Counted from the stretch's first letter, positions 1 through 9,410 are shown. The stretch: DNA of 42,230 bases from Alphaproteobacteria bacterium (GCA_029936875.1 JAPYRS010000006.1:1-42230), one strand, 5' to 3'. The notes: a model not told the origin generated them from the letters alone. Made by a program: numbers and translations.

Positions 1-156
1 CCCCGACACATCGAGAACATGTGTCGTTTCCAACGGCCGACCGTAGCCGCGTTTCGTGCCGGCGCCCTGCACTTCCAGCGGTGTTTCTTCGGAAACCGCC
101 CAAGCGATGACCTCACGCAACTGATCCGCGTTTTCGGGGCGTAGGATTTCAGGCAT
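1..156 (-). CDS. glcE: Glycolate oxidase subunit GlcE, N-terminal fragment (runs off the left edge)
   Basis: Reverse strand reads MPEILRPENADQLREVIAWAVSEETPLEVQGAGTKRGYGRP..., FAD-binding GlcE-like N-terminus; ATG at 156 overlaps the glcD stop. Confidence 0.8.
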   Translation of the reverse strand, partial: MPEILRPENADQLREVIAWAVSEETPLEVQGAGTKRGYGRPLETTHVLDVSG

Positions 157-1643
157 CAGAATCGAGGCAGATCAGGGAACGGCATTTGGCCCCGGTGAAT
201 ATGCATCTTGCCAAGTTCGGCGCAGCGGTGAAGGGTCGGAAATACCTTGCCGGGATTGAGCCGGCCATCGGGATCAAACGCGCATTTCAACCGCTGCTGC
301 TGGTTGAGGTCATCCTCTGAAAACATTACCCCCATCAGATCGCGCTTCTCGACACCGACGCCGTGTTCACCGGTCAAAACGCCGCCGACCGCCACGCATA
401 GTTTCAGGATGTCGGCGCCAAATTCTTCTGCCGTTTCCAGCTGCCCCGGAATATTGACGTCATACATGATCATCGGATGCAAATTGCCGTCACCGGCATG
501 AAAAACATTTGCAACGCGAAGCCCGTGTTTCTTCGAGAGGTTGCTGATCTCGATAAGCATGTCCGCCAACTTGCCGCGCGGGATCGTGCCGTCCATCACA
601 ATGTAGTCGGGTGAAAGACGCCCAATCGCCGGGAACGCCGCTTTGCGACCGGCCCAAAAGGCGAGGCGCTCCGATTCGCTATGGCTGCGGCGAATTGTCG
701 TTGCACCAGAGTCGCGGGAAATGGTTTCGACCTTGTCCATCAGCGCGTCGATTTCGATTTGCGGGCCGTCGAGTTCAACAATCAGCAGCGCTTCGACATC
801 GAGCGGATAGCCTGCGTGGCAATAGTCTTCCGTCGCGTGAATGGCATCGTGATCCATCATCTCCATCCCGGCGGGGACAATGCCAGCCGAGATGATCTTT
901 GCGACGCATTCACCCGCGGACGCACTTGTTGGAAAGCCGAGCAGAAGCGCCTGCGCCGCCGCCGGTGTCCGCAGCAGACGGACGGTGACTTCGGTGATGA
1001 CACCGAGAAGACCTTCTGAGCCGGTCACCACGCCCATCAAATCGTAGCCGCCAGCATCGAAATGTTTGCCGCCGAGGCGCAGAACCTCGCCGGTCATCAA
1101 AACGATTTCAACACCGAGAAGATTGTTGGTGGTCAGGCCATATTTCAGGCAGTGCACGCCGCCCGAATTTTCAGCGACGTTACCGCCAATGGTGCAGGCG
1201 ATCTGACTGGAGGGGTCGGGCGCATAATAATATCCGTCGTCGGCAACGGCTTCCGAAATCGCGAGATTGGTAACGCCCGGCTGGACCACGGCGCAGCCAT
1301 TGGCGAAATCAATGTCCAATATCTTGTTGAATTTCGACAGCCCGAGAACGATCCCGTCTTCCAGCGGCAGCGCACCGCCAGATAGAGATGTGCCAGCGCC
1401 GCGCGGTACAACCTTGACGCCGTTCTTCTGACAAAATTGAAGGATGCGGGAAACCTGTTCGGTTTCCTCCGGCAGCACGACGGCCATTGGCGGTTGCCGG
1501 TAGGCCGTGAACGCGTCCGTCTCAAATACGCGAAGTGCGGCCGGCTCGGCGACCACGCCTTCCCCGGGCACAATCGCGCGTAACCCTTCAATGATTTCTT
1601 GCCGGGCTGAAAGTATCCGGGCTTCTGGTGTTGGCATTTTCAT
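156..1643 (-). CDS. glcD: Glycolate oxidase subunit GlcD, FAD-linked oxidase
   Basis: FAD-binding motif VVPRGAGTSLSGGALP and C-terminal LTGEHGVGVEKRDLM; start trimmed to MKMPTPEARIL. Confidence 0.9.
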   Translation of the reverse strand: MKMPTPEARILSARQEIIEGLRAIVPGEGVVAEPAALRVFETDAFTAYRQPPMAVVLPEETEQVSRILQFCQKNGVKVVPRGAGTSLSGGALPLEDGIVLGLSKFNKILDIDFANGCAVVQPGVTNLAISEAVADDGYYYAPDPSSQIACTIGGNVAENSGGVHCLKYGLTTNNLLGVEIVLMTGEVLRLGGKHFDAGGYDLMGVVTGSEGLLGVITEVTVRLLRTPAAAQALLLGFPTSASAGECVAKIISAGIVPAGMEMMDHDAIHATEDYCHAGYPLDVEALLIVELDGPQIEIDALMDKVETISRDSGATTIRRSHSESERLAFWAGRKAAFPAIGRLSPDYIVMDGTIPRGKLADMLIEISNLSKKHGLRVANVFHAGDGNLHPMIMYDVNIPGQLETAEEFGADILKLCVAVGGVLTGEHGVGVEKRDLMGVMFSEDDLNQQQRLKCAFDPDGRLNPGKVFPTLHRCAELGKMHIHRGQMPFPDLPRF

Positions 1644-1776
1644 TGAGAATTCCCGGCGCCATCTTATGGAAGGCCCTATGCGACGGCGAGCCAAAAGAAG
1701 CGCTGCGACACGGCGCGAAGGCAAACAAAAACCACGCTCAAAGGCGCGGCTTCGTCACAGAAATATTTGGCGCGCC

Positions 1777-1902
1777 TCAGCCTTGGCGGGCCTTAAAGCG
1801 CGGGTTCCGCTTGTTGATGACATAGACGCGGCCACGACGGCGCACGATGCGGCAATCGCGATGGCGCTTTTTGGCGGATTTCAGTGAACGAAGAACTTTC
1901 AT
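1777..1902 (-). CDS. rpmJ: 50S ribosomal protein L36 (C-minus form)
   Basis: [41 protein letters not shown], 41 aa; matches L36 without the zinc ribbon. Confidence 0.95.
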   Translation of the reverse strand: MKVLRSLKSAKKRHRDCRIVRRRGRVYVINKRNPRFKARQG

Positions 1903-2054
1903 CAATCTTTTCCCGGTTTCGAGACGGGTTTTAATACGGGGACGTGGCGCTGCTGTCAACGCCACGTAGCTTCAAATCGACAACCCAACCGCGCCTTTCC
2001 ACCATAATTCCTACTACCGGCTGAATTGTAATACATTTTTTTTATGTGATATAT

Positions 2055-2067
2055 ATGTGAAACACAT
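2055..2067. promoter_or_regulatory. Palindrome ATGTG-AAA-CACAT in the AT-rich cysH upstream region
   Basis: Perfect 5-bp arms with 3-nt spacer, about 65 bp upstream of the cysH ATG; a second ATGTGAT lies just 5'. Confidence 0.35.
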
Positions 2068-2130
2068 TTAAATTTTGTATTTAGTGAATATATAGCGATA
2101 ATGTTTCGTGAAATCAAAGGACTGTAAAAC

Positions 2131-2862
2131 ATGACCGCGCCGCAAACCGAATCTAGAATTGCCAGTGCAGAAGATCTTGCTGCCTTCAATCAGTCCTTCG
2201 GGAAGGCGTCGAGTAGCGAAGTCATCGCCGGTGTGGCGCGGGCCTTTCCGGGGCGGATCGCCGTCGTCTCGTCATTCGGCACCCAATCAGCAGTGCTGCT
2301 TGATCTGGTCGCGCGAGTCGACCGAACCCTCCCGATCATCTTTCTCGACACCGGTTGGATATTTCCGGAGACGCTCGCCTATCGTGATGCGCTGATTGAC
2401 CGGCTAGGCCTCACCAATGTTTCTAGCGTGACGCCGGATATGGACGAACTTGAAACTGAAGACCCTGACGGACGCCTCTGGGCGACGGACGGCGGCCGCT
2501 GCTGCTACTTGCGGAAAGTGGCGCCTCTCGCGCGTGCCCTTGAGGGCCTTGACGCCTGGATAACCGGTCGCAAACGGTTCCAGACGGACAGCCGCGCAGC
2601 GTTACCTCTGTTCGAAATTGCCGAACAGCGTTTGAAAATCAACCCACTCGCGGGCTGGTCGAAGTACGATCTCGACACTTATTTCGGGTCCCGTAATCTG
2701 CCTCGGCATCCGCTGGAAGCAGAAGGCTTTGCCTCAATCGGCTGCATGCCCTGCACGGCCCGCACGCTTGAGGGTAAAGACGATCACAGTGGCCGTTGGC
2801 AGGAAAGCGACAAAACCGAATGCGGCATTCATCTTCCGGTCCCATCGATCGCAGCCGAATAA
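2131..2862 (+). CDS. cysH: Assimilatory phosphoadenylyl/adenylyl-sulfate reductase
   Basis: CCYLRKVAPL and GCMPCTART (the CC...CxxC pattern of Fe-S APS reductases) plus ECGIH near the C-terminus. Confidence 0.92.
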   Translation: MTAPQTESRIASAEDLAAFNQSFGKASSSEVIAGVARAFPGRIAVVSSFGTQSAVLLDLVARVDRTLPIIFLDTGWIFPETLAYRDALIDRLGLTNVSSVTPDMDELETEDPDGRLWATDGGRCCYLRKVAPLARALEGLDAWITGRKRFQTDSRAALPLFEIAEQRLKINPLAGWSKYDLDTYFGSRNLPRHPLEAEGFASIGCMPCTARTLEGKDDHSGRWQESDKTECGIHLPVPSIAAE

Positions 2863-2948
2863 CCGCCCGCCCGGACGACACCGCAGTTTAATCCCAACAT
2901 CTACAAACGCCCGCGCGCCTGCGCGAACCCAACAGGAAGGTACCTGCC

Positions 2949-3197
2949 ATGTTTTTGCGCAGCTCCCCAAGCGCAACCACCCGTTCGCGCTCTCTCATCA
3001 AAACCCTGACTTGGCGGGTTCTGGCTACCAGTGACACCTTTGCTATTGGCTATCTGGTCACCGGGAATGTGGCCTGGGCCGGTTCAATCGCCGGCATCGA
3101 AGTCGCGACAAAATTGGTGGCTTACTATTTCCACGAACGGGCCTGGTCGCGGGTGAAGTGGGGCCGAGCGGATACGACCGTCGAAGCCGCGGGATAA
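2949..3197 (+). CDS. DUF2061 family small membrane protein
   Basis: SRSLIKTLTWRVLATSDTFAIGYLVTGN...EVATKLVAYYFHERAWSRVKWG. Confidence 0.85.
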   Translation: MFLRSSPSATTRSRSLIKTLTWRVLATSDTFAIGYLVTGNVAWAGSIAGIEVATKLVAYYFHERAWSRVKWGRADTTVEAAG

Positions 3198-3503
3198 CCC
3201 CAACGGCAGCAAGGGCTCAAACGGTTCGGCGGCTCGATGAAGGACATCACGTTTCGCGCCGTTCGCGAGTCTGGTAGAATGGGTCCGCTCGGGTCGAATT
3301 TTGATTGGCGCCAAAAAAACGGCGCTGCCAATCCACAGACAACGGGCACACACCGGGGGTGAACTGGCAGGCAAACAAATCGCAACATTGCTTGCGAAAT
3401 TGTTTTCCGGCCTTTGCCAGATGAGATCAGCCTTTAAGCCGAAGCAGACACGGTTGAACGCAGCGATCTCTCGGCCCCCATTGAATGCGGAGAGGTTGGA
3501 GAA

Positions 3504-5105
3504 ATGTCCGACGACGTTGAAACATCAGAATCGTCGAGTGAATTGCCGGAATACAGCATTTCTGCGGAGTTGCTGGATCGTAATGTTCGGATTGAATTTA
3601 ACGGCGTGACGATTGTCGATAGCAACCGCGCCATTCTCTACAAGGAATCCCGGCTTGAGCCGGTTTACTATTTTCCGCGTGAAGACGTTCGCATGGATTT
3701 GATGCAGCGAACGCGTCATCGCAGCCACTGCCCGTTCAAAGGAAATGCGTCCTACTGGAATCTTCAGGTCGGCGACAGGAAAATCGAAAATACCGTTTGG
3801 AGTTATGAAAACCCGCTGCCTGAAGCAAATGGCATTAAGGGCCATCTCGCCTTTTGGATTTCCAAACTCGGCATCAGTTACAACGAAGATGGGGAATACC
3901 AGAGCCAGACAACGGCTATAGAGACCCACGGCAGCGCCTTCATTGACTGGATTTTGCGCGAAGCCTGGGACACGGAAAATGCAACCGATCTAACGAAACG
4001 TCTTGGCAGTGTCCTGACCGGTGCCGGCATGGAAGTGCGCCGGATGTCGGTCTTCATTCGGACGCTTCACCCGCTGCTGATCGGTTCAGCCTATGTGTGG
4101 CGTTCCGATTCAGAAGAAATCAACAACTTCGTTCTCACCCACGACACGCTTTCGAGCCCGACATTCCTGGATAGCCCGCTCATTCCAATTTTCAACGGCG
4201 CCGGTGGTATACGGCGAAGGTTGGAAGGTGATAACCCGCTGCTCGACTACGGCATCATCAAACAGCTGCACGAAGAAGGCATGACCGATTATGCGGCAAT
4301 GCCGATGACATTTTCGGATGGCCAGCTCAACGCGCTAACGATCGCGACCGACCGCAAGGGCGGATTTTCGATGTCCGAGCTCGGAAGGCTGCATGAGATT
4401 ATTCCTGTTCTGAGCCGTATCTATGAAGTGTTTGCAACGAAGAGCGTCAGTAATTCGTTGCTGCAAACATATCTTGGCCGGCACACCGGTGAAAAAGTTT
4501 TAAAGGGTCTGGTCAAGCGCGGTGATTCTGAAGAACTCAACGCGGTGATCTGGTTCTGCGATCTTCGAAATTCGACACCGCTTGCCGACTCGATGCCGCG
4601 CGACGAATTCCTCGCCATCCTCAATCGCTTCTTCGAATGCATGGTGAAACCGGTTGTTGAATACGGCGGCGAAGTTTTGAATTTTATCGGCGACGCGGTT
4701 CTTGGTATCTTTCCGTTATTGGACGGGGGCTCCACCTACCAACGCGCCTGCGACGACGCCTTGTCCGCCGCTGCCGATGCAAAAGAGCGGATGAAAAAAT
4801 TCAACGTTGAACGCGCCGAAGAGGCTCTCGATCCTTTGGACTTCGGCATCGGCCTCCATCTTGGGAAACTGACCTACGGCAATATCGGCATTCCCGAACG
4901 GCTCCAATTTACGGTCATTGGCGCAGCCGCCAATGAAGCCTCGCGCATCGAAGGACTGACCAAGGAATTGGAGCACACGGTGGTCACGTCTTCCGCCTTT
5001 GCCGAGCGTTGCTCGTCCCCGCTGACACCAATTGGTGAGTTTGAATTGCGCGGCGTGCGCGACAAGCAAATGATCTTCGTTCCGGAAGACATGCCCGGAT
5101 TTTAG
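3504..5105 (+). CDS. DUF427 domain fused to class III adenylate/guanylate cyclase
   Basis: N-terminus RIEFNGVTIVDSNRAILYKESRLEPVYYFPREDVRMDLM...VWSYENPLPEANGIKGHLAFW is DUF427-like; C-terminus FCDLRNST...FIGDAVLGIFP...GNIGIPERLQFTVIGAAANEASRIE is a cyclase catalytic domain. Confidence 0.88.
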   Translation: MSDDVETSESSSELPEYSISAELLDRNVRIEFNGVTIVDSNRAILYKESRLEPVYYFPREDVRMDLMQRTRHRSHCPFKGNASYWNLQVGDRKIENTVWSYENPLPEANGIKGHLAFWISKLGISYNEDGEYQSQTTAIETHGSAFIDWILREAWDTENATDLTKRLGSVLTGAGMEVRRMSVFIRTLHPLLIGSAYVWRSDSEEINNFVLTHDTLSSPTFLDSPLIPIFNGAGGIRRRLEGDNPLLDYGIIKQLHEEGMTDYAAMPMTFSDGQLNALTIATDRKGGFSMSELGRLHEIIPVLSRIYEVFATKSVSNSLLQTYLGRHTGEKVLKGLVKRGDSEELNAVIWFCDLRNSTPLADSMPRDEFLAILNRFFECMVKPVVEYGGEVLNFIGDAVLGIFPLLDGGSTYQRACDDALSAAADAKERMKKFNVERAEEALDPLDFGIGLHLGKLTYGNIGIPERLQFTVIGAAANEASRIEGLTKELEHTVVTSSAFAERCSSPLTPIGEFELRGVRDKQMIFVPEDMPGF

Positions 5106-5165
5106 TCCGCCAGGTGTTGCGGCCAATCGCCTCTCGACGATCGCCTCCCGAACGGGCCGCCGGCG

Positions 5166-5510
5166 CTATCTTTTCTTCCTGGGTTTTTTTGGTGTCTTCG
5201 CCGCCCGTGCGCGCAGCGCTGCGTCGACCGCCCCTTTTGCCCACGGTTTCATTTTTCGCCAACCGTCCGCACATTCCGGCGGTGCGGCGAAATAGGGCAT
5301 CCGGCCAAAGGGCTTCAGGTCCCGTTTTTCATAGTCTGGGCGGTTGATATCGTCGGCCCTGAAAAACAGGTCGTTTTTTCGAGTGACCAGCGCAAACATT
5401 GATCCCTCAAAAAATAACCCGTGGCCGCCGAACATATTCCGCGCGCTGACATCCCCGAGCGGGACCATCACCCGCGGCAGGGTGGTGACATATTCGTTGG
5501 ATTTTGCCAT
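5166..5510 (-). CDS. TfoX N-terminal domain family protein
   Basis: ARNMFGGHGLFFEGSMFALVTRKNDLFFRADD...MPYFAAPPE matches the TfoX/Sxy N-terminal pattern. Confidence 0.85.
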   Translation of the reverse strand: MAKSNEYVTTLPRVMVPLGDVSARNMFGGHGLFFEGSMFALVTRKNDLFFRADDINRPDYEKRDLKPFGRMPYFAAPPECADGWRKMKPWAKGAVDAALRARAAKTPKKPRKKR

Positions 5511-5572
5511 CGCTGGTTATGGACCTCCGGCAAACGGCCAAATGCGACAGACCCAGAGTCTGGTCCTGAGAA

Positions 5573-5647
5573 TGGTGGGCGCGGCTGGGATTGAACCAGC
5601 GACCCCTACGATGTCAACGTAGTGCTCTCCCACTGAGCTACGCGCCC
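5573..5647 (-). tRNA. tRNA-Val (GAC), CCA encoded
   Basis: Reverse strand GGGCGCG-TAGCTCAGTGGGAGAGC-ACTACG-TTGACAT-CGTAG-...GGTTCAATCC...CGCGCCC-A-CCA; 7-bp acceptor stem, anticodon loop TTGACAT. Confidence 0.95.
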
Positions 5648-5814
5648 GCCTCTCAGCCCGAACCGGAATTTTCACCGGCGGCGGGGCCGCGAAGGAAGCG
5701 GTGAGTCATATCTTTTGCAGCCAGGCCTTTCAAGCCCGTATTCAACACGCGCTGGAGAGAGCAGCGGCCAAGTTTTATGTCGCCTAGGCGCTTCGATTAC
5801 GGCAATGTGAGGCT

Positions 5815-6735
5815 ATGCGCGCTCTTACAGAGTCGGTTGCGACTGAGGCACCCCCTGCATTCGAAGTCGATAGGCCCGATTCACAGACCGCCCCCTACAT
5901 ATTTGCCTCGCCTCACAGCGGCGATTATTACGACCCCAAATTCGTCTCCAGCACGAACTTAGACCCGTTAACGCTGCGGCGGTCCGAGGACAGTTTTGTC
6001 GACCGTATTTTTTCCTGTGCGACAAAACACGGCGCACCGCTTTTGAATACCCGGCATCCCCGTGTCTTCGTTGACGTCAATCGAGAGCCTTTCGAGCTCG
6101 ACCCCAGCATGTTCGATAGTGATTTGCCGGAATATGTAAATACCAATTCGCCGCGGGTCGCCGTGGGGCTTGGCACCATTCCCAGTATTGTCGCCAGCGG
6201 TGCAAAAATTTATCAGCGCAAACTAACTTTCGCCGAGGCGAGGGCGCGCATCGACAATTATTACGTGCCCTATCATTCGGCCTTGAAAAATCTTGTTAAG
6301 GCAACGCGCAAACGTTTTGGCGCGGCAGTCGTGATTGACTGCCACTCGATGCCGTCGGCGGTTGGCGCCGCCTATTCGGAATCAGAACGGGGCCGGCCGG
6401 ATTTTATTTTAGGAGATCGTTACGGCGTCAGTTGCCATGGCCTGATCATCGACTGCGCCGAACAATATCTGACCGACCTTGGTTATACCGTTGTGCGCAA
6501 CGACCCCTACGCCGGCGGCTTCGTCACCCAACACTACGGCCGGCCGGGGAACGGTATTCACGCGCTGCAGATTGAGATCAATCGGGCGATCTATATGGAT
6601 GAGGCACTGTTCCAACCGAGCAGCAACATGACGCGCCTGATGGGTCATATTGATGGTCTGGTCGGCAATTTGGTGCGGATCGACCCGGCCCGAATCGCAG
6701 CAGTTTCAAGCGCGGGCCGTGCGGTCCAAGCCTGA
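5815..6735 (+). CDS. N-formylglutamate amidohydrolase family protein
   Basis: FASPHSGDYY, VFVDVNREPFELDP, VIDCHSMPS, FVTQHYGRPGNGIHALQIEINRAIYMDE. Confidence 0.92.
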   Translation: MRALTESVATEAPPAFEVDRPDSQTAPYIFASPHSGDYYDPKFVSSTNLDPLTLRRSEDSFVDRIFSCATKHGAPLLNTRHPRVFVDVNREPFELDPSMFDSDLPEYVNTNSPRVAVGLGTIPSIVASGAKIYQRKLTFAEARARIDNYYVPYHSALKNLVKATRKRFGAAVVIDCHSMPSAVGAAYSESERGRPDFILGDRYGVSCHGLIIDCAEQYLTDLGYTVVRNDPYAGGFVTQHYGRPGNGIHALQIEINRAIYMDEALFQPSSNMTRLMGHIDGLVGNLVRIDPARIAAVSSAGRAVQA

Positions 6736-6756
6736 AGTTTTGACGGCATTTACATC

Positions 6757-6795
6757 AAAAAGAGGCCCGCCTACTTTTTGAGGGTAGGCAGGGCC
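6757..6795 (-). terminator. Rho-independent terminator of the sRNA
   Basis: GC-rich stem with loop around CCTCAAAAA, then TCTTTTT on the minus strand. Confidence 0.75.
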
Positions 6796-6862
6796 CGAGT
6801 TTAGGGAGGAAATACCCAGAAAGGGTACTCAGCATCGTATGCATGGAGAATGCCGATGCTGT
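6757..6862 (-). ncRNA. Trans-acting sRNA candidate, alpha-r8 / suhB / MmgR-like
   Basis: Reverse strand: nested hairpin AGCATCG...CGATGCT, hairpin TACCC-TTTCT-GGGTA, single-stranded TTTCCTCCCTAA, then GC-rich hairpin GGCCCTGCCTAC...GTAGGCGGGCC followed by TCTTTTT. Promoter-like TTGGAC-N17-TATATC upstream. Confidence 0.75.
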
Positions 6863-6869
6863 GACACAA

Positions 6870-6898
6870 GATATAGTAGTTAGTTGAGCATCGTCCAA
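6870..6898 (-). promoter_or_regulatory. Sigma70-like promoter of the sRNA
   Basis: -35 TTGGAC (6893-6898), 17-nt spacer, -10 TATATC (6870-6875), predicted +1 near 6862. Confidence 0.6.
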
Positions 6899-7103
6899 CC
6901 ATTTCCCGGATGAAGTCGACCTATTCTGCGGCTGTAGCCAATATACAACACTCGCAAATATTTAAAAATTTGAACAATTGGGCGCGTTATTCGTACCTGC
7001 CAAGGCCAGGCCGCGGCCAATTTTGCCGGGCATATTTGGGCGATGGCACGGGTATTGCGAAGTATTGAGCGGATATTCCAAGCGAGAGTACGGAGAAACC
7101 GCG

Positions 7104-7661
7104 ATGTCGCTGCTTATCAAACTGATTTTCGGAATTGCGGCGGGCGCAATTCTCGGCGGAATCATGAGCCCGGCCAATGCTGGCACCAGAAAATCCGCGT
7201 TTTCCGCTGAAATTGCTGCGCTTTGCCGGCCGCCAATTGCGAAAATGGAATCCCAGTATCAGTTTCCGCGCATGCTTCTGTCTGCGATATCACTGGCCGA
7301 ATCGGGACGATGGCACGCGGGCCGGCGAGAAAGTTTTGCCTGGCCGTGGACCATCACGTCCGCAAGTGACACCTGGTATTTTGATAGCAAAGTCGAAGCC
7401 GTTGCCTTCTCCGTCACCGACGAGGAAGATCTGTTGCGAACGCTCCGCCCTGGAATTGACGGCCTCATTCTCTCGGACGGGAAAAGACGCGCGACTTTTC
7501 TTCCCCAAGTGTGGGAGCAATTGAAAACACCAGAAGTCTTCGTCCGGCAACTGAAACGAAAAGCCGGCCTTGCCGACGATTTTTGGTCTGATCAGATGAC
7601 GTTTTTGCGCTATACCACCTTCAGCTTTGGCCGCCCGTTCGCGCCGTTTTCTGCAAAATAG
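7104..7661 (+). CDS. Chimeric protein: lytic-transglycosylase N-terminal segment joined to AMMECR1 C-terminal segment
   Basis: Signal-like N-terminus; MLLSAISLAESGRWHAGRRESFAWPWTITSASDTWYFDSKVEAVAF is transglycosylase-like; DEEDLLRTLRPGIDGLILSDGKRRATFLPQVWEQLKTPEVFVRQLKRKAGL is AMMECR1-like. RBS-like GGAG upstream of ATG 7104. Confidence 0.65.
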   Translation: MSLLIKLIFGIAAGAILGGIMSPANAGTRKSAFSAEIAALCRPPIAKMESQYQFPRMLLSAISLAESGRWHAGRRESFAWPWTITSASDTWYFDSKVEAVAFSVTDEEDLLRTLRPGIDGLILSDGKRRATFLPQVWEQLKTPEVFVRQLKRKAGLADDFWSDQMTFLRYTTFSFGRPFAPFSAK

Positions 7662-7871
7662 TCCAATCTCGCGGGGAGTTCGGTGGCGAATTAGGGGCAA
7701 TTACATCCCGCTATCCGATTTTCCTGCCCATTATTATAAGAAATTGCGGTAAGCCTTTTGATTCATGATGTTTTTTGTCTTGACACCCTCCCCTCTCTAT
7801 TTGCATTATCTCCTCCTCGATTGGGCGTTTGACCCAGTCTTGAGCGTCTAAGCGCGTCGGGGATTTTATTC

Positions 7872-9308
7872 ATGGCCGAAATAGAAACAGGTTCGGGCCG
7901 CCCGGAAGCACCACAAATCCTTGCCGGGGATCGACTGACGCCTGCTCTCGGCCCGGAAAATTCGGGCCGCATGTTTGCCGCCGCCGTTGGCGTCGCGGCG
8001 ATCTTGGTATTTCTGACCATCGCTTTCATCAGACCAACGAGTCCCGATGCAAAATCGCTGGGGCCGGAAATTAGCCAACAGGCGGTCAGCATCGATGATC
8101 CTGCGACGACGCAAAATCAGGAACTGGCGTTGGTGGAGTCGGAACAACAGCTCGAAAAAGTTATCAGCCAAACCCCGGCAATCTTTTTTCAATCCATCAC
8201 CGTGAAGAACGGCAGCAACCTGATGGATACGCTGCTCAAAGCGGGAACCGATCGCCTCGATGCGCACAACGCGATTACCGCAATTGGTGAAGTTTTCAAT
8301 CTGCGGCGATTGCGCGCCGGGCAGACCATTGAAGTAGCCCTTCGGCCCGCGGATGAAAATGAAGGCAACACAAAACCGGATTTGATCTCCGTGATCATTC
8401 CGGTTAGTCCCGAACGCCAGGTCGCGGCAATTCGGAACGACGATGGGAAATTTGATTCAGACGACATTGCCATAGCGCTCGAACGTAAACTTGTTCATGC
8501 CGCTGGAATAATTGACGACAGTCTGTTTTTGGCAACTGACCGCGCCGGCGTACCTGCCCGATTAATCATGGACCTCATCCGAGTGTTTAGTTGGGACGTC
8601 GATTTTCAACGCGATATTCGCACAGGCGACAAATTCGAAGTCCTGTTCGAACGCTTTCGCGATGAGGCCGGCGTCGATGTCAAAGACGGAGAAGTAGTGA
8701 TCGCCTCTCTGACCCTTAGTGGCAAAGAGATCCGCCTGTACCGGCACACGCTGGAGGACGGCACCGTCGATTATTTTGATGCAGAGGGGCAGAGCGTGCG
8801 AAAGGCCCTGCTGAGAACACCGGTCGACGGCGCACGTCTCAGTTCCGGTTATGGCCGCCGCAAACACCCGATTCTCGGCTACACGAAAATGCATCGCGGC
8901 ATCGATTTTGCTGCGCCAAGAGGCACGCCGATCATGGCCGCAGGCGACGGTATGGTCGAGAAAGCCGGACGGAACGGCGCCTACGGGAACTACATTCGCA
9001 TCCGCCATAACTCGACCTACAAATCGGCCTATGCGCATCTGAAAAGCTTCGCCCGTGGTGTCCGCACCGGAAGCCGCGTGAAACAGGGACAGATCATCGG
9101 ATATGTCGGCTCGACGGGGCGATCAACGGGGCCGCACCTTCATTATGAAGTTCTGCAAAATGGGTCCCAAACCAATCCGATGAAAGTCAAATTGCCGACC
9201 GGTAAAAAACTTGCCGGTACCGAACTCGCGCAGCTCGAGACGCACCGTGATAATCTTGAAACGGCACTGAGGCTGACCGCCGGCACGACTGAAACTGCGG
9301 CCAATTAG
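7872..9308 (+). CDS. M23 family metallopeptidase (murein endopeptidase)
   Basis: SSGYGRRKHPILGYTKMHRGIDFAAPRGTPIMAAGDG and GPHLHYEV. Confidence 0.93.
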   Translation: MAEIETGSGRPEAPQILAGDRLTPALGPENSGRMFAAAVGVAAILVFLTIAFIRPTSPDAKSLGPEISQQAVSIDDPATTQNQELALVESEQQLEKVISQTPAIFFQSITVKNGSNLMDTLLKAGTDRLDAHNAITAIGEVFNLRRLRAGQTIEVALRPADENEGNTKPDLISVIIPVSPERQVAAIRNDDGKFDSDDIAIALERKLVHAAGIIDDSLFLATDRAGVPARLIMDLIRVFSWDVDFQRDIRTGDKFEVLFERFRDEAGVDVKDGEVVIASLTLSGKEIRLYRHTLEDGTVDYFDAEGQSVRKALLRTPVDGARLSSGYGRRKHPILGYTKMHRGIDFAAPRGTPIMAAGDGMVEKAGRNGAYGNYIRIRHNSTYKSAYAHLKSFARGVRTGSRVKQGQIIGYVGSTGRSTGPHLHYEVLQNGSQTNPMKVKLPTGKKLAGTELAQLETHRDNLETALRLTAGTTETAAN

Positions 9309-9410
9309 TTTTTTCGGCAGCGACAATTTATTTCGCAGGGATTGCGGGCGGCATTACTGACTTCTAGTCTTGACGCGCGAAAGTGACGAAAAACGGGACG
9401 CCCTGAATTT

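Noticed and set aside
1145-1591. Minus-strand 148-aa ORF within glcD
   Set aside because: Out-of-frame shadow ORF inside a well-supported glcD.
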